Below the pieces are notes generated by a model, which ran no database searches, had not been told where the DNA came from, and saw only the letters and a list, made by a program, of their open reading frames with translations. From contig NC_049901.1 of NCBI RefSeq assembly GCF_001411555.2, forward strand, positions 11,232,681-11,296,680: 64,000 nucleotides of DNA, written 5' to 3'. Each line of letters starts with the position of its first letter. The stretch's first letter is position 1. Shown one piece after another: positions 48,901-60,900 of the stretch. The position numbers and the translations under genes are program-made. This stretch comes from Juglans regia. Its lineage: Eukaryota; Streptophyta; Magnoliopsida; Fagales; Juglandaceae.

Positions 48901-51900
48901 GAGGAGCCATTTTCCTTTCTTTCTCTTCTTTTAACGACAAACCAAACATAGTGGAAGATGAAGAAAGAAAAAGAATAAAGGTACAAACCTGAAATCCTAA
49001 CAGTTTTCAACCGTTTCTTTTCCTCTGAAATGTGAGCTTGCTTATTCTGGTATAGTTTCCAGCGTCTATCATCTATCAACCCAATTTCACGACCCAAAGG
49101 TGTGAGACGGCTATCAGCATTATCAGATCGAAGTAGCAATCGGTGTTCTGAGCGGCTAAGAGAAACAAAGAAAAACACTTGAATGATAAAATTTTCGTGA
49201 ACAAAAGATAGGAACAGTTCATGTACTAGTTTGCCACCCTCGAAGGCAACTTTCTGCATTTATTGTATCTCCAAAGGCTCTTTTTGTTTTTTTTTCTCTC
49301 TCTAGTTTTTTTTCTCTCTGTACTTATGAGAAAAAATATTGTTTCTGCTAGCCGTTGGTAACTTTCTGCTAATGGTGGAAATATTCAGTGGTGTTTAGCT
49401 TCTGTTTGCCGTTGGTATTTGTCTGCTAATGGTGGAAATAATCAGTGGGGTTTAGTTCTTTCTTTGCTGTTCTTTTTGATTTGTTTGTGCTGTGATGGGG
49501 TTGAGTAGGAATGTTATCATTGATCAAAAGTGTTTTGAGTTCAAGAAGGTTAATGAAAGATGGTGGAGAATCACGGAGAGTAGTTGTCTCATTGTGAAAT
49601 ACATTATCATTGATCAAGAGTCCTTGGGATGGTTGGCTGTCATGGTGAAGGAAGGTATAGCTTCTGTGGGCTCCTCTGTCTTCCTTAGATCGAGAAGATG
49701 CGGGTCTTAGGTCTTGGTGGTGCAAAGACAAAGTAACTCGTATGGGAATTTTTTCTCCTTATCGGAGTTTAGTCAGGAGAAGAGGCGTGGTTTAGTAGTG
49801 ATTCCGGAAGGGAGGATGGGGGTAGGGTGGAGGAATTTTGGTGGTATGTTGAAGGAACTTGCTGATACATCCTCTTTTTAGGAGGGGACTAACAAAGGAA
49901 GTTATCCATGGATGACTTCTCCTTCGTTGCAAGGGCAGGGGCAAGGGCACCTCGTTTCGTACAGGGAGACCTTGTCTCAAGTGCCAAAAACTGCAGAAAG
50001 GACAGTGGTGGTGAAGGCGCAACACTGTAATGGAGATGGCAGACGCATGTCGGGGCTGGAAATGGAAACTTTGCTGCACACTTTGGTTGAAATGGAAAAA
50101 CAAGTGGGTACTTTGCAACTCAACCTGGTTCATGTGAAACAGTGCGTGGAGGAGGGGCTGAAGTGGGAGTTGGGTTTGGGCCAGGAGGAGGGGCCGTATA
50201 CTGCTGATGGGCTACATGGGTATAAGGGGAAGGGTTTGGTCTTAGGTGGGCCTCAACCAAGGGCCTATAAAGCGGTTCAGCGGGTTGGGTTCCAGGCCCA
50301 TGCGAGTTGTGGTATGGGGCAACAGACCCAGGTGTTTCCACAGGCCCAAGCCCAGCAGTTTCCACTGGGTCAGGCCCAGGTGACGTTTCCCGCTCAGAAT
50401 CACAGAGAATTCAATGAGTTTAATCCGTCGTCATCGAATGGGCCGCAACCCTCACCGCCGGTGGTGGCTCATAGGCTGAAGTCGGTGGTAGTGGGTTCGT
50501 TGGCGAGGTTTGGAGTGTCGGAGATCTTGTCTGCAGAGTTGCGGGATTTAGCCTTTAATGACATCGAGAGACCCATTTCTTTGTCGGAGTGTGCACAGAA
50601 GCCAACTTGTGAGCAAGGGTCGACATCGATGGTGGTAGGCTTGCCGGCGAGGTCTGAGGTGTTGGAGAGTGAACCGGCAGCTTCCAGAGAAACAACTTCG
50701 AGCCGACAGAGTGCCGAGAATAACTTGTTGCCGTCGGAGTCTACACAGAAGCCGTCGTGCGTGGTGGTCGGAGGTCCCTCTGACCTTTTTATGCCGTATG
50801 TCACACCAGAGTGTGGGCTTTCGAGCCCAGTGAGGGTTTTGGGGTCTCTGAGAAGCTCTTTACCTCTGGAGAGGGGGGTTTTCGATGGAAACAAGTTGGG
50901 GGATTGCAGTGGAGGTGATTTTGAAATTGGGATGAGGCTTTCTGAAACCTTTGTGGCACCTAGTAGTGAATCTGGTGCAACTTGTGATTCAAGTTCAGAG
51001 CCAAATTTGCAATTGGCACTGTTTGATAATAATAGTGTTGTTGGGGAGGGGGCTGTTGTAACTCCTCTGTGTACATTTCCTCCCAGTTCTAAATATGGGA
51101 GTAGTCCATCAAATTGGATTTTTAAGAAGGTAGAGGAGTTACAAGCTGTTATTAGGATATCTTTTGGTGGTTATGAAGAACAATTCAAGGCCCTTCTTGT
51201 AGCACATGAAGATAGCCATTCGAAGTCAGCCACTAAAAAGGATAAGGAATTTAAAAAGCTAACTTGTTCCATCAATTACGATGTAAAGGAAGGGAGTGGC
51301 GGAAGGGATAGATCAAAAGGGAGGGGCAATCTTTTGCTCAAATGAATCCTAAGATTTTATCTTGGAATGTACGAGAGCTCAATGATCGTAATAAACGCCT
51401 TCGTATCAAACAATTATTGCGGATGTGGAAGGGAGATGTGGTGTGTGTTCAAGAAACAAAGCTGAGATTCATTGATAGGAAAATTGTGCGAAGTTTATGG
51501 GGGTGCTCGTATGTGGGTTGGACCTATTTGGCCTCATTGGGAGCCTCTGGTGGAATGCTCCTTATGTGGGATAAAAGAGTGGTTGAAATGATTGAGGAGT
51601 GTATTGGAGAGTTCTCGGTTGTGACCCGATTTAAAAATGTGGTTGATGGATGGAAATGGGCATTTGCAGGATCCTATGGTCCTAACGTGGATAGGGATAG
51701 GAGAAGGTTGTGGGAGGAGTTGGCAGGTTTATACTCCATATGGGATGTGCCGTGGTGCATGGAGGGTGATTTTAATACTATTCGTTTTCCTAATGAGCGA
51801 TCAAGGCACTGTCGACGTTCTATGGCCATAGAAGAATTCAGCGAGTTCATCTTTGATTTGGACCTCATGGATCTCCATCTAGAAGGGGGCGAGTACACTT

Positions 51901-54900
51901 GATCAAATGGGCAGGTTTGGTCAAGATTGGATAGATTCCTTATATCTCCTTCGTGGGAAGCTAAATATCCGAAAGTAAGTCAGAAACGACTAGCTCGAGT
52001 CAGTTCAGATCATTTTCCTATCATTTTGGATTGTGGGGGTATGCAAAGGGGACGCCGGTATTTCAAATTTGAAAACATGTGGCTTTCAGCGGATGGGTTT
52101 GTAGAGAGGGTGCGTGTTTGGTGGTCTTCATATCAGTTTATTGGTACTCCAAGTTATATTCTGGCAGGCAAGTTGAAGACACTGAAACAAGACTTGAAGA
52201 AGTGGAATTTGGAGGTTTTTGGTCACATTGATGATCAGAAGACTACATTGTTGGAGGAATTGCAAGATTTAGAGGATAGAGAGTTATTGGGAGATAATTC
52301 GGATGAGGTGTTGTTGAGGAATGGCACGATTATGGCAAATTTGGATAGGGTGTTGTTGTCAGAAGAGATCTCATGGCGTAAAAAATCTAGGGCTCTTTGG
52401 TTGAAAGAAGGTGATAGGTGTACAAAATTCTTTCACAAAGTGGCTAACTCTCATCGGCGCAACAATGCTATCGAATCACTTCAATTTGGTTCTCAGGTGA
52501 TATCTTCTCCTCCCGAGCTAGAAAACCATATAGTACAATAGTATGAGACCCTTCTAACAGAATCGGTCCCTTGGAGGCCGAAGCTTGACGCCTTGCATTT
52601 TGAGGCAATTGACTCGCAGAGTGTGAGTGTTCTGGAGAAACCTTTTGACGAAGAAGAGATTTACAAGGTCATATCGGGCATGGCTAAGGATAAAGGGCCG
52701 AGGCCGGATGGTTTTTCGATGGATTTTTTTCAAATTTGCTAGGACATTGTGAAAGGGGACGTTATGCAGGTTTTTAGTGAATTTCACTCTTTTCAAAAGT
52801 TTGAAAAATCACTTAATGCATCCTTTATTGCTCTCATTTCCAAGAAACACGGGGCTGTGACTATTGAAAACTTTCGGCCTATAAGTCTGGTGAGTAGCAT
52901 ATATAAGATTATCTCGAAGGTTCTTGCTAACTGGCTTAGGCCGGCGTTGGAACATGTTATCTCTAAGTCCCAGAATGCTTTTATTCGTGGAAGAAAAATT
53001 CTGGATTCAGTACTCATTGCAAATGAGTGCTTGGATTACAGAATACGGGAGGGAGGTTCAGGTGTTCTGTGCAAGCTTGACATAGAGAAGGCATATGATC
53101 ATGTGAATTGGAAATTTCTTTTATACCTGCTTGAGAGATGTGGTTTTGGGGATCGGTAGATTGCATGGATGTGTCATTGTATTTCAACTGTCTAGTTCTC
53201 AATTTTGGTTAATGGCACACCTGCTGGTTATTTTGATAGTTCGTGGGGATTGCGGCAAGGAGATCCTTTATCTCCTCTTCTATTTGTTATAGTTTTTTTT
53301 TTATAAGTAAAAATATTGTATATATCAAAAGGAGAAACCAAGTACACTGAATGTATACAAGAAAACACATTGCCCAAAATAACCCAACAAGCCCCTAATG
53401 ACCTAAAAAGCCCATAAAAAAACCAATCCAAAGTACATCAGACCCGACCCCAATCCTTGTTTCCCATAGAACTAAAACTCTACCCGAACACCAACCCCAA
53501 CACCTGGATTCCCGTCTTCACAATATCCTCCCTTTAGACTTCCCTCTAATTGAACTACCACCCTTAGCGTCATAGTTGATTGTCGAAAAGAGACACTGTA
53601 ACTCCCTGCTTTTCTTGAAGCTTGATTTGGTTTCAAGTGTGCAGCTTGCCTCGATTGCAGTAATTAGTTCGTTAAATTGGTCTTCACATCCTCTATGTGA
53701 AATTCCCACGAATTGTTGAATCTCGTTAACTTTAGGCAGAATCCAATCCGCTATTGGAGGAAGAGAGACCAGGGGAGCCACAATATCCCCATTAACCTGT
53801 ACTCCTGACTCTAGACATTCTTCTACACAAGGCACCAACGCCAAACCCATTGGTTCTCTAGTAACTCCATTGGTTCTCTCCAATGGTATTGGGGTCCCCA
53901 TTGAAGATTCTGGGGTGACAACAAGTCCTTTTACCTCTGGGATGATAGCGGATCCTACATCTCCTTCAGACCTTGGCAGTACACCTTTTTCCTTTAACTC
54001 TAACGAGAGAGCCATAGTTTCTTCAGGGACCAAGGGTGTAATACCAACTATCGATCTATCATGTGTTACACGAGGCGAATGACATTCCATTACTGATGCC
54101 TCTACGCTAATACCCGATGTAGACCCCACTTCAAATAACCCAGATTTCCTTTTGACCTGCCATACTCTCCTGGATCTGGTTATAGGGACAGAGCCGAATC
54201 CAATCTTCCGTTTTCCTTTTTCTAAGTTTAAAGGATTCAGGCCTATCATGTTTCTTACCACCCTGTTGCCTCTAGCTGAAAGCCGATCTATTTTCATAGA
54301 CAAGAAAGTTATCGCTGTCTTCAACTCGACAAGTTGGGTTTCCATCTCCTTTAGAGAATTGTGCATCTCGACAAGCTAGTCTTGAGATGTGATTGGCAGA
54401 CCCTCCACACTCTGAACCCCTGAAGCATGTCCCGTCTTTAGAGCTGCCGCATAAGATTGCCTCACCACCGAGGATGTACTTGGGTCTTTCTCCAAGTTCT
54501 CCCTCCCTACCACACCACCTTGTCCTTCCAAGCCGTCACTCCCTCTCTTACCGAAGGAAAAATGACGCAGCACCTCCCCCATCCTTCTCCAACCACTACC
54601 CCCCTCTTCAGGAATGAAAATAAAATTCCTCCTCCTCCCACCACCATACTCCTCCACCGCCATATAACGTCCACGAGCATTTGAGTAGCGATGCGTTGTG
54701 AAACTACGTCGACCTTCCCGGACAGTGGAGAAAAAATCTTGTTTCTTATCCTTAGTACACGCTTCAATGGCCTTGGCCAGCCACTGCACTATTGTCGAAC
54801 CCAGAACCAACTTAGATATCACCCTTCGACTCCTTTCAGTAATGGCCAACATGCTCCCCTCCTTTACCAGTGTAAAGGATTTAGATTCTATGGCCAACTC

Positions 54901-57900
54901 CATAGAAGAACCCATACTGACCCACTCCCCTTCTTCAACAACCATTCATCATCTCAGATAAATCAGATCAGAAATCCGTTGGGAGCTGCAAGCACTGCGA
55001 AGTTGTGGACTCCAGGTCGTGCTCACTGCAAGCACTGCAGAGTTGTTTCCAGCTGCAAATCGTAAAACTCTCTCGGACGTAAAACTCTCTCAGACGGTGC
55101 AGGCTGCTGTTGGGGGAGGGTTCTTATCGGGTTTTTAGGTGGGCAATGTTGCTGGTGGCCTTATTAACATTTCACACATTCTTTTTGCAGATGATACGTT
55201 AGTTTTTTGTGAAGCAAATAGGAGTCAGATCCAAACTTTACAAGCATTGTGAATCTGCTTTGAAGTAGTGTCAGGATTAAAGGTGAATCTGGGCAAGTCT
55301 GAGATAGTTCCTGTGGGGATGGTCTCTAATATTCTCAATTTAGCAAGACTTTTGGATTGTAAGGTGTCCTCTTTCCCTATGAAATATCTGGGCCTTCCGC
55401 TGGAAGCAACCTTCAAGAATATAGCTATTTGAGATGGGGTAGTGTAGAAGATAGAGAAAAGGTTGGCTGGTTGAAAACAGATGTATCTATCAAAAGGGAG
55501 CCATCTCACTCTTATCAAGAGTACTCTCACTAACCTCCCCACTTATTTTTTATCTTTGTTTCCTATGCCTGTAGGGGTGGTGAACAAAATGGAGAAACTC
55601 TTTAAGGCGTTCTTATGAGGAGGTATGGAGGAGGAGAAGAAATTTCATTTGGTCAGATGGAAGACTGTATGTGCCTCAGTTGTGAACGGGGGGTTGGGAG
55701 TGTGTAACTTGAGAACTTTTAATAAAGTATTATTGGGAAAATGGCTTTGGAGATATCATTTGGAGGGAGGTTCATTGTGAAAGGATATTATTATTTTTTT
55801 TTAAGTAAAATAAATATTATTAATCCAAGAATGGGCAACAACTGCCAATTACAAAGTAAATATGTCCTATATACGTAGGCACATTAGAAACTAAGAAATC
55901 ATGAAGGTCCATGCCATTAAAGTCCACATCAATGGCCCAAGTACAAAGCGTTCTGAAAAAGAATACTTTTAACTCCTCCATAGATCTCTCTTTGTCTTCA
56001 AACGTCCTCTCATTACTCTCCTGCCACAAGCACCACATAATACAAATAGGGATCATTTTCCAAATCACTTTGATCTGATACACATCTCGAATAGAGGTCC
56101 AACACGCCAACATATCCACTACGGCTTCTGGCATAACCCTGTTAGTTCCAACCTTTTAAACACCTCATTCCAAAGAGTCCTGGCTACATCACAATGTATA
56201 AGTAAATAGTTCACCGACTCACCTCCTCTTTTACACATACAACACCAGTCTGCAATGATTATCTTCATCTTTCTCACATTATCTGTAGTAAGAATCTTGC
56301 CTAATGACGCTGTCCACACAAAGAAAGAAACTTTAGGAGGAGCCTTGTGTCGCCAGATCCTTCTCCAGGGAAACTGTATCTCCGACACTTGTGTGAGGAC
56401 CTTATAAAAGGACCTAACAGTGAATACCCCTCTCCCTGCAAGAATCCACCATAGGCCATCTTCATGCTGGATACTTGGACGACACGAATACAAGAGACTA
56501 TAAAAATCTGCAAAACTCTCCATCTCCCAATCCTGTGCCGCCCGGTTAAAGTTGATATTCCAGTGAATACCCCCTTTTGAGTTTCCATAACTTCCGCCAT
56601 TATGACATCTTTGGCACTTGCTATCAGGAAAAGTAAAGGAAACAAATCTTGGAGAGCACTATTGCCACACTAAACATCATTTCAAAATCTAATCCTTGAG
56701 CCTGTACCCAACTGGAACCTAGTATATTGATGAAAGACCTCCCACCCTTTTCTAATATGTTTCCATAGCCCCATTCCATGTGCCCTCTAACTTCTCTAGT
56801 GCACCAACCCTCCCCTAAACCACCATATTTATTCTCAATCACAATTTTCCATAAGGCTCCTGGTTCCTTGATATATCGCCACAACCATTTGCCATGGAGC
56901 GCCCGATTAAACAACCTTAAGTTTCTAATACCCAAGCCACCACTCGAGATAGGACGGCACACCATCTCTCACCTGACAAGATAAAATTTAAACTCTTCTC
57001 CTAAGCCACCTCATAGAAAATCTCTTTGTAGCTTCTCAAGACGACCCGCCACGCTTGCCGGTATAGGGAATAATGATAAGAAATAGGTGAGTAGATTAGA
57101 AAGTGTACTTTTAATCAATGTAATCCGGCCCCCTTTCGACAAGTACATTCTCTTCCACCCTGCTAGTCTCCTCTCTACTTTTTCAATTACTGTATCCCAG
57201 ATCGAACATGCCCTCGAAGCTATACCCAATGGTAATCCCAGGTAAGTCATCGGAAGAGACACTATCTTGCAACCCAATGTGTCCGCCAATTCCCTAATAT
57301 TCTGAACCTCTCCAATCGGTACCAACTCGGATTTATCATAGTTCACTTTTAAACCAGACACTACTTCAAAACAAAGCAAACATGCCTTCACCGCCCGCAA
57401 CTGGTCTCGATCAGCTTCGCACATAATAAGCATGTCATATGCAAACAGCAAGTGAGAAATAGAGATAAAACCCCTGCTCGAAGATCCAATCTGGAAACCA
57501 CTAACAAACCCATTAGCCAACAACGCCGCAATCATCTTGCTTAGTGCTTCCATAACAATAACAAAAAGTAATGGAGACAACGGATCCCCTTATCTCAAAC
57601 CACGAGAGCTCTGGAAAAAACCCTCGGGGCTGCCATTGATCAACACCGAGAACCTTACCGTAGATATACACCATCTAATCCAAGACCTCCACCTTTCACC
57701 AAAACCACACCTACCCAGTAGATATAGAAGGAAATCCCAATTTACATGGTCATATGCCTTCTCTATATCCAACTTACACATAATTCCTGGGTTGCCAGCC
57801 TTCAATCTACTGTCTAAGCATTCATTGGCAATTAGAACCACATCAAGGATTTGTCTACCCTTAACAAAAGCATTTTGAGGCTTAATCACAATCTTCCCCA

Positions 57901-60900
57901 ACACCTCACTTAAGCGATTCGCAAGCACTTTCGAAATAATCTTGTAAACTCCATTCACTAATCTAATAGGCTGAAAATCTGTGATCTCAATAGCCCCAGC
58001 CTTCTTCGGTATTAAAGCAAGGAAAGTGTGGAAGGATATTATTGACACTAGATATGGTGTCGATTCGGATGGTTGGTGTTCTAAAGAAGTGAGAGGGGGT
58101 ATGGTGTGGGTTTATGGAAGTATATAAGGAATGGATGGCCATGTTTTACAAATCAAATTCGCTTTGTGGCGAGAGAATTCATATCAGATTTTGGAGGGAT
58201 GTGTGGTGTGGAGACCACGCTTTGGAAAGGGCTTTTCCGACCTTATACCGTATTGCAGTGAATAGGGAGGCTTCAGTGGCGGACGTGCGTTTATTTTCTC
58301 ATGGTGCTCACCAGTGGAATATTCTTTTTAATAGGGATTTGCATGATTGAGAATTACCTATTGTTTCAAAATTTTACAACGTACTATATTCCACGGAGTT
58401 TTCTATGGCACAGGAAGATAGTTTGAAGTGGAGGTCTAATAACTACAAGATATGTACAGTTAAGGCGTATTATGGCATCTTGACAATGCAATTTGATATT
58501 ACGCCGTTCCCCTGGAAGAGTATTTAGAGGTCTCGTGTGCCTTCAAAAGTAGTTTTTTTTGTTTAGAGTGCTGCTCTAGGGAAAATATTGACTACGGACA
58601 ATTTGAGAAAGAGAGGATGTGTACTGTTGGATTGGTGCTACATGTGCAAGAAGAATGGAGAATCTGTGGACCATCTCTTATTACACTGTAAGGTAACAAG
58701 GGTGTTGTGGGATGAGATCTTTCTAAGGGTTGATGTTCATTGGGTTATGCCTATGAGGGTGGTGGATTTGTTGGGTTGTTGGTCAAAGATACAAGGCAGC
58801 CATCAAATGGCAGTAGTGTGGAAAATGATTTCGTTGTGTATTATGTGGTGCACTTGGACGGAAAGGAATGTGCGTTGCTTTGAAGATAAGGAATGTACAT
58901 TGCCCGAGCTGAAGAATTTTTTTCTCCACACTCTAATGTGTCGGTTTTCCACTATTGTTTTACATGGGGATAGTGTTTAGGATTTCTTGTCTTTAATTTA
59001 TCATTCTTAGAATGTAATTAAGAGTTCTTATGTATACTTCCCGTGTACCAAGGCTATGCCTAATTCATTCATATATATAATATCTATCTTTTATTGATCA
59101 AATAAAAAAAAAAAAGTTTGCCACCCTCAAATTAAGTAATTTGTCATGCACACGCAAGGTCAGCATGCTCTGAGAAAGCATTCTACTTATGTTTCTGTCA
59201 AGTGACATTCTAGCATCTTACTTCTGAACCCTCGCATTCAGACATTCTAGCTAAGGCAATTTCTGGCCTCCGTACAATCTTTTGCGCAAATTTCATAAAA
59301 TGGCCCATAACATGACTGGTGCATAACACAAAATGTCAAATATGGAACATTAGTTAGGATACTAAATCTCACTTTTGTTTACCAATCAAAATAAATAAAT
59401 AAATAAATGTCATTTTCCTGGACATGCAAGGACTTGCATTTACATGGTAGTGCGATATGGATAAATATACCACAAACGGAATAACCTACGACCTAACCCT
59501 CCATGCCTTACAAGGGGGAGGAGACATCACGTGGTCTGAAAATATTGGCCTGAAACTTGATGGAAATGTCATTTTAAAAGCATAAAAAGACACCAATTAT
59601 TTGACTCAAGATGTTGGAAATGTAGTGCATATAAGACACGGAAGTGTAGTGCTTAACATAAATGATTTATTTATTTTTATTAAAATCTAGTATTCTACTC
59701 AAATATTAGCAATTATCACCATAAAAATAGTTCCCAAGGGCAATAAATAAATAAATAACCATAGAAAATTATTGTAACAATATTTTGAGGTCATTACCTT
59801 GTCAACATTCGGTAAGGCTCTCGAAGATCCTTAGTGACCAGATCATCAATCAGTGTCCCTATATAACTGCTCTCCCTCTCAAGAACAATAAGAGGCTTAC
59901 CATCTGCATGTCTAGCAGCATTGATACCAGAAATGATGCCCTAAGGAAAGGAGAAAGGAGTAAATAATTCCAAAGAAGGTTTGTTACATATAGAAAATAC
60001 CATACTGCCAAGAAGCATAGAATTCTTTCTCTACCAAGGCAAGAGTACAAAGATAAACCAATAACTCCACCAGTAATGTTTTCCATAATAGTCCAGGACA
60101 AAAAATGTTACAAAGATAATTACCTGCGCTGCAGCCTCTTCATAGCCTGTGGTTCCATTTATCTGACCGGAGAAGAAAAGTCCACTAATTTTCTTCGTCA
60201 TAAGTGACCTAGAGCATTGATGAGCAGGCAAAAAATCATATTCTACGGCGTAAGCAGGCCTCAGCATTGAACAATTTTCAAGTCCGGGCAAAGTTCTTAA
60301 GAGTGGTAACTGTAGTCTCTCTGGTAAACCAGTTGAGAAACCCTGTAAAGGAAAAAAAAAAACCAGTTACAGGAAAATTGTTGAATATATGCCTCTATAT
60401 TAGAACAAATATGATAAAGAGTTCTAAGAGTAATCTGTTCAAGACTCATGCCACAAAATAATTTGACTACATTAGAAATAGTTGAGTTCAACTGTCAAAC
60501 GGAAGCTAATGCAACTAGATGAATTTGGTCAATGCCAGCAGAAAACATAATGATAATCAAATCCCATAGATAAAAAGAAAGGCTACCAGAATAGAGGATA
60601 AGAGTACCTCCTTGCATGCTTTTTATTTTTTATTTATTTTTTACATGTAACAAGTCTAATTAGAAAAGCACAATAAGGGGCAGCCCTGGGACATGGGATG
60701 CAAACAAGAAAAACACCCAGAAGGTCAAAGAACTCCAATAAATTCAAAAAAATAAAATGTTGTAGCTTCCATCCAATTATATAGAAAATCTTGAGCACAA
60801 AAGCTTCAACCCCATTGTCAATGATTGACATTCCTAAAAAGTGTGCATTTCTTTCTCAACAATGACATCACATTAAACAATATGGAATCAACTTCCAAAT

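Larger units (their letters stand above)
49242..59114 (+). mobile_element. Near full-length L1 LINE with two nested insertions, in a MnmG intron
   Basis: Flanked by the perfect 14-bp direct repeat AGTTTGCCACCCTC (49228-49241 and 59115-59128) and ending in an A run. In order it holds a 5' UTR, ORF1, ORF2 with endonuclease, reverse transcriptase and zinc-binding region, and a 3' UTR with the GAATGTAATTA/GTATACTTCC terminus. Two later insertions split ORF2 at about 53293 and 55793. Removing them leaves about 5.8 kb, the normal size for a plant L1. It lies antisense to MnmG. Several in-frame stops show it is inactive. Confidence 0.9.

Noticed and set aside
53870..54082. Plus-strand frame [20 protein letters not shown] and its apparent homologue on the minus strand at 46831-47100
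   Set aside because: Both are antisense shadows of the L1 ORF1; the similarity comes from the sense coding sequence.
54393..55065. Overlapping plus-strand frames rich in P, S and H
   Set aside because: They are antisense shadows of the nested ORF1 and its leader.
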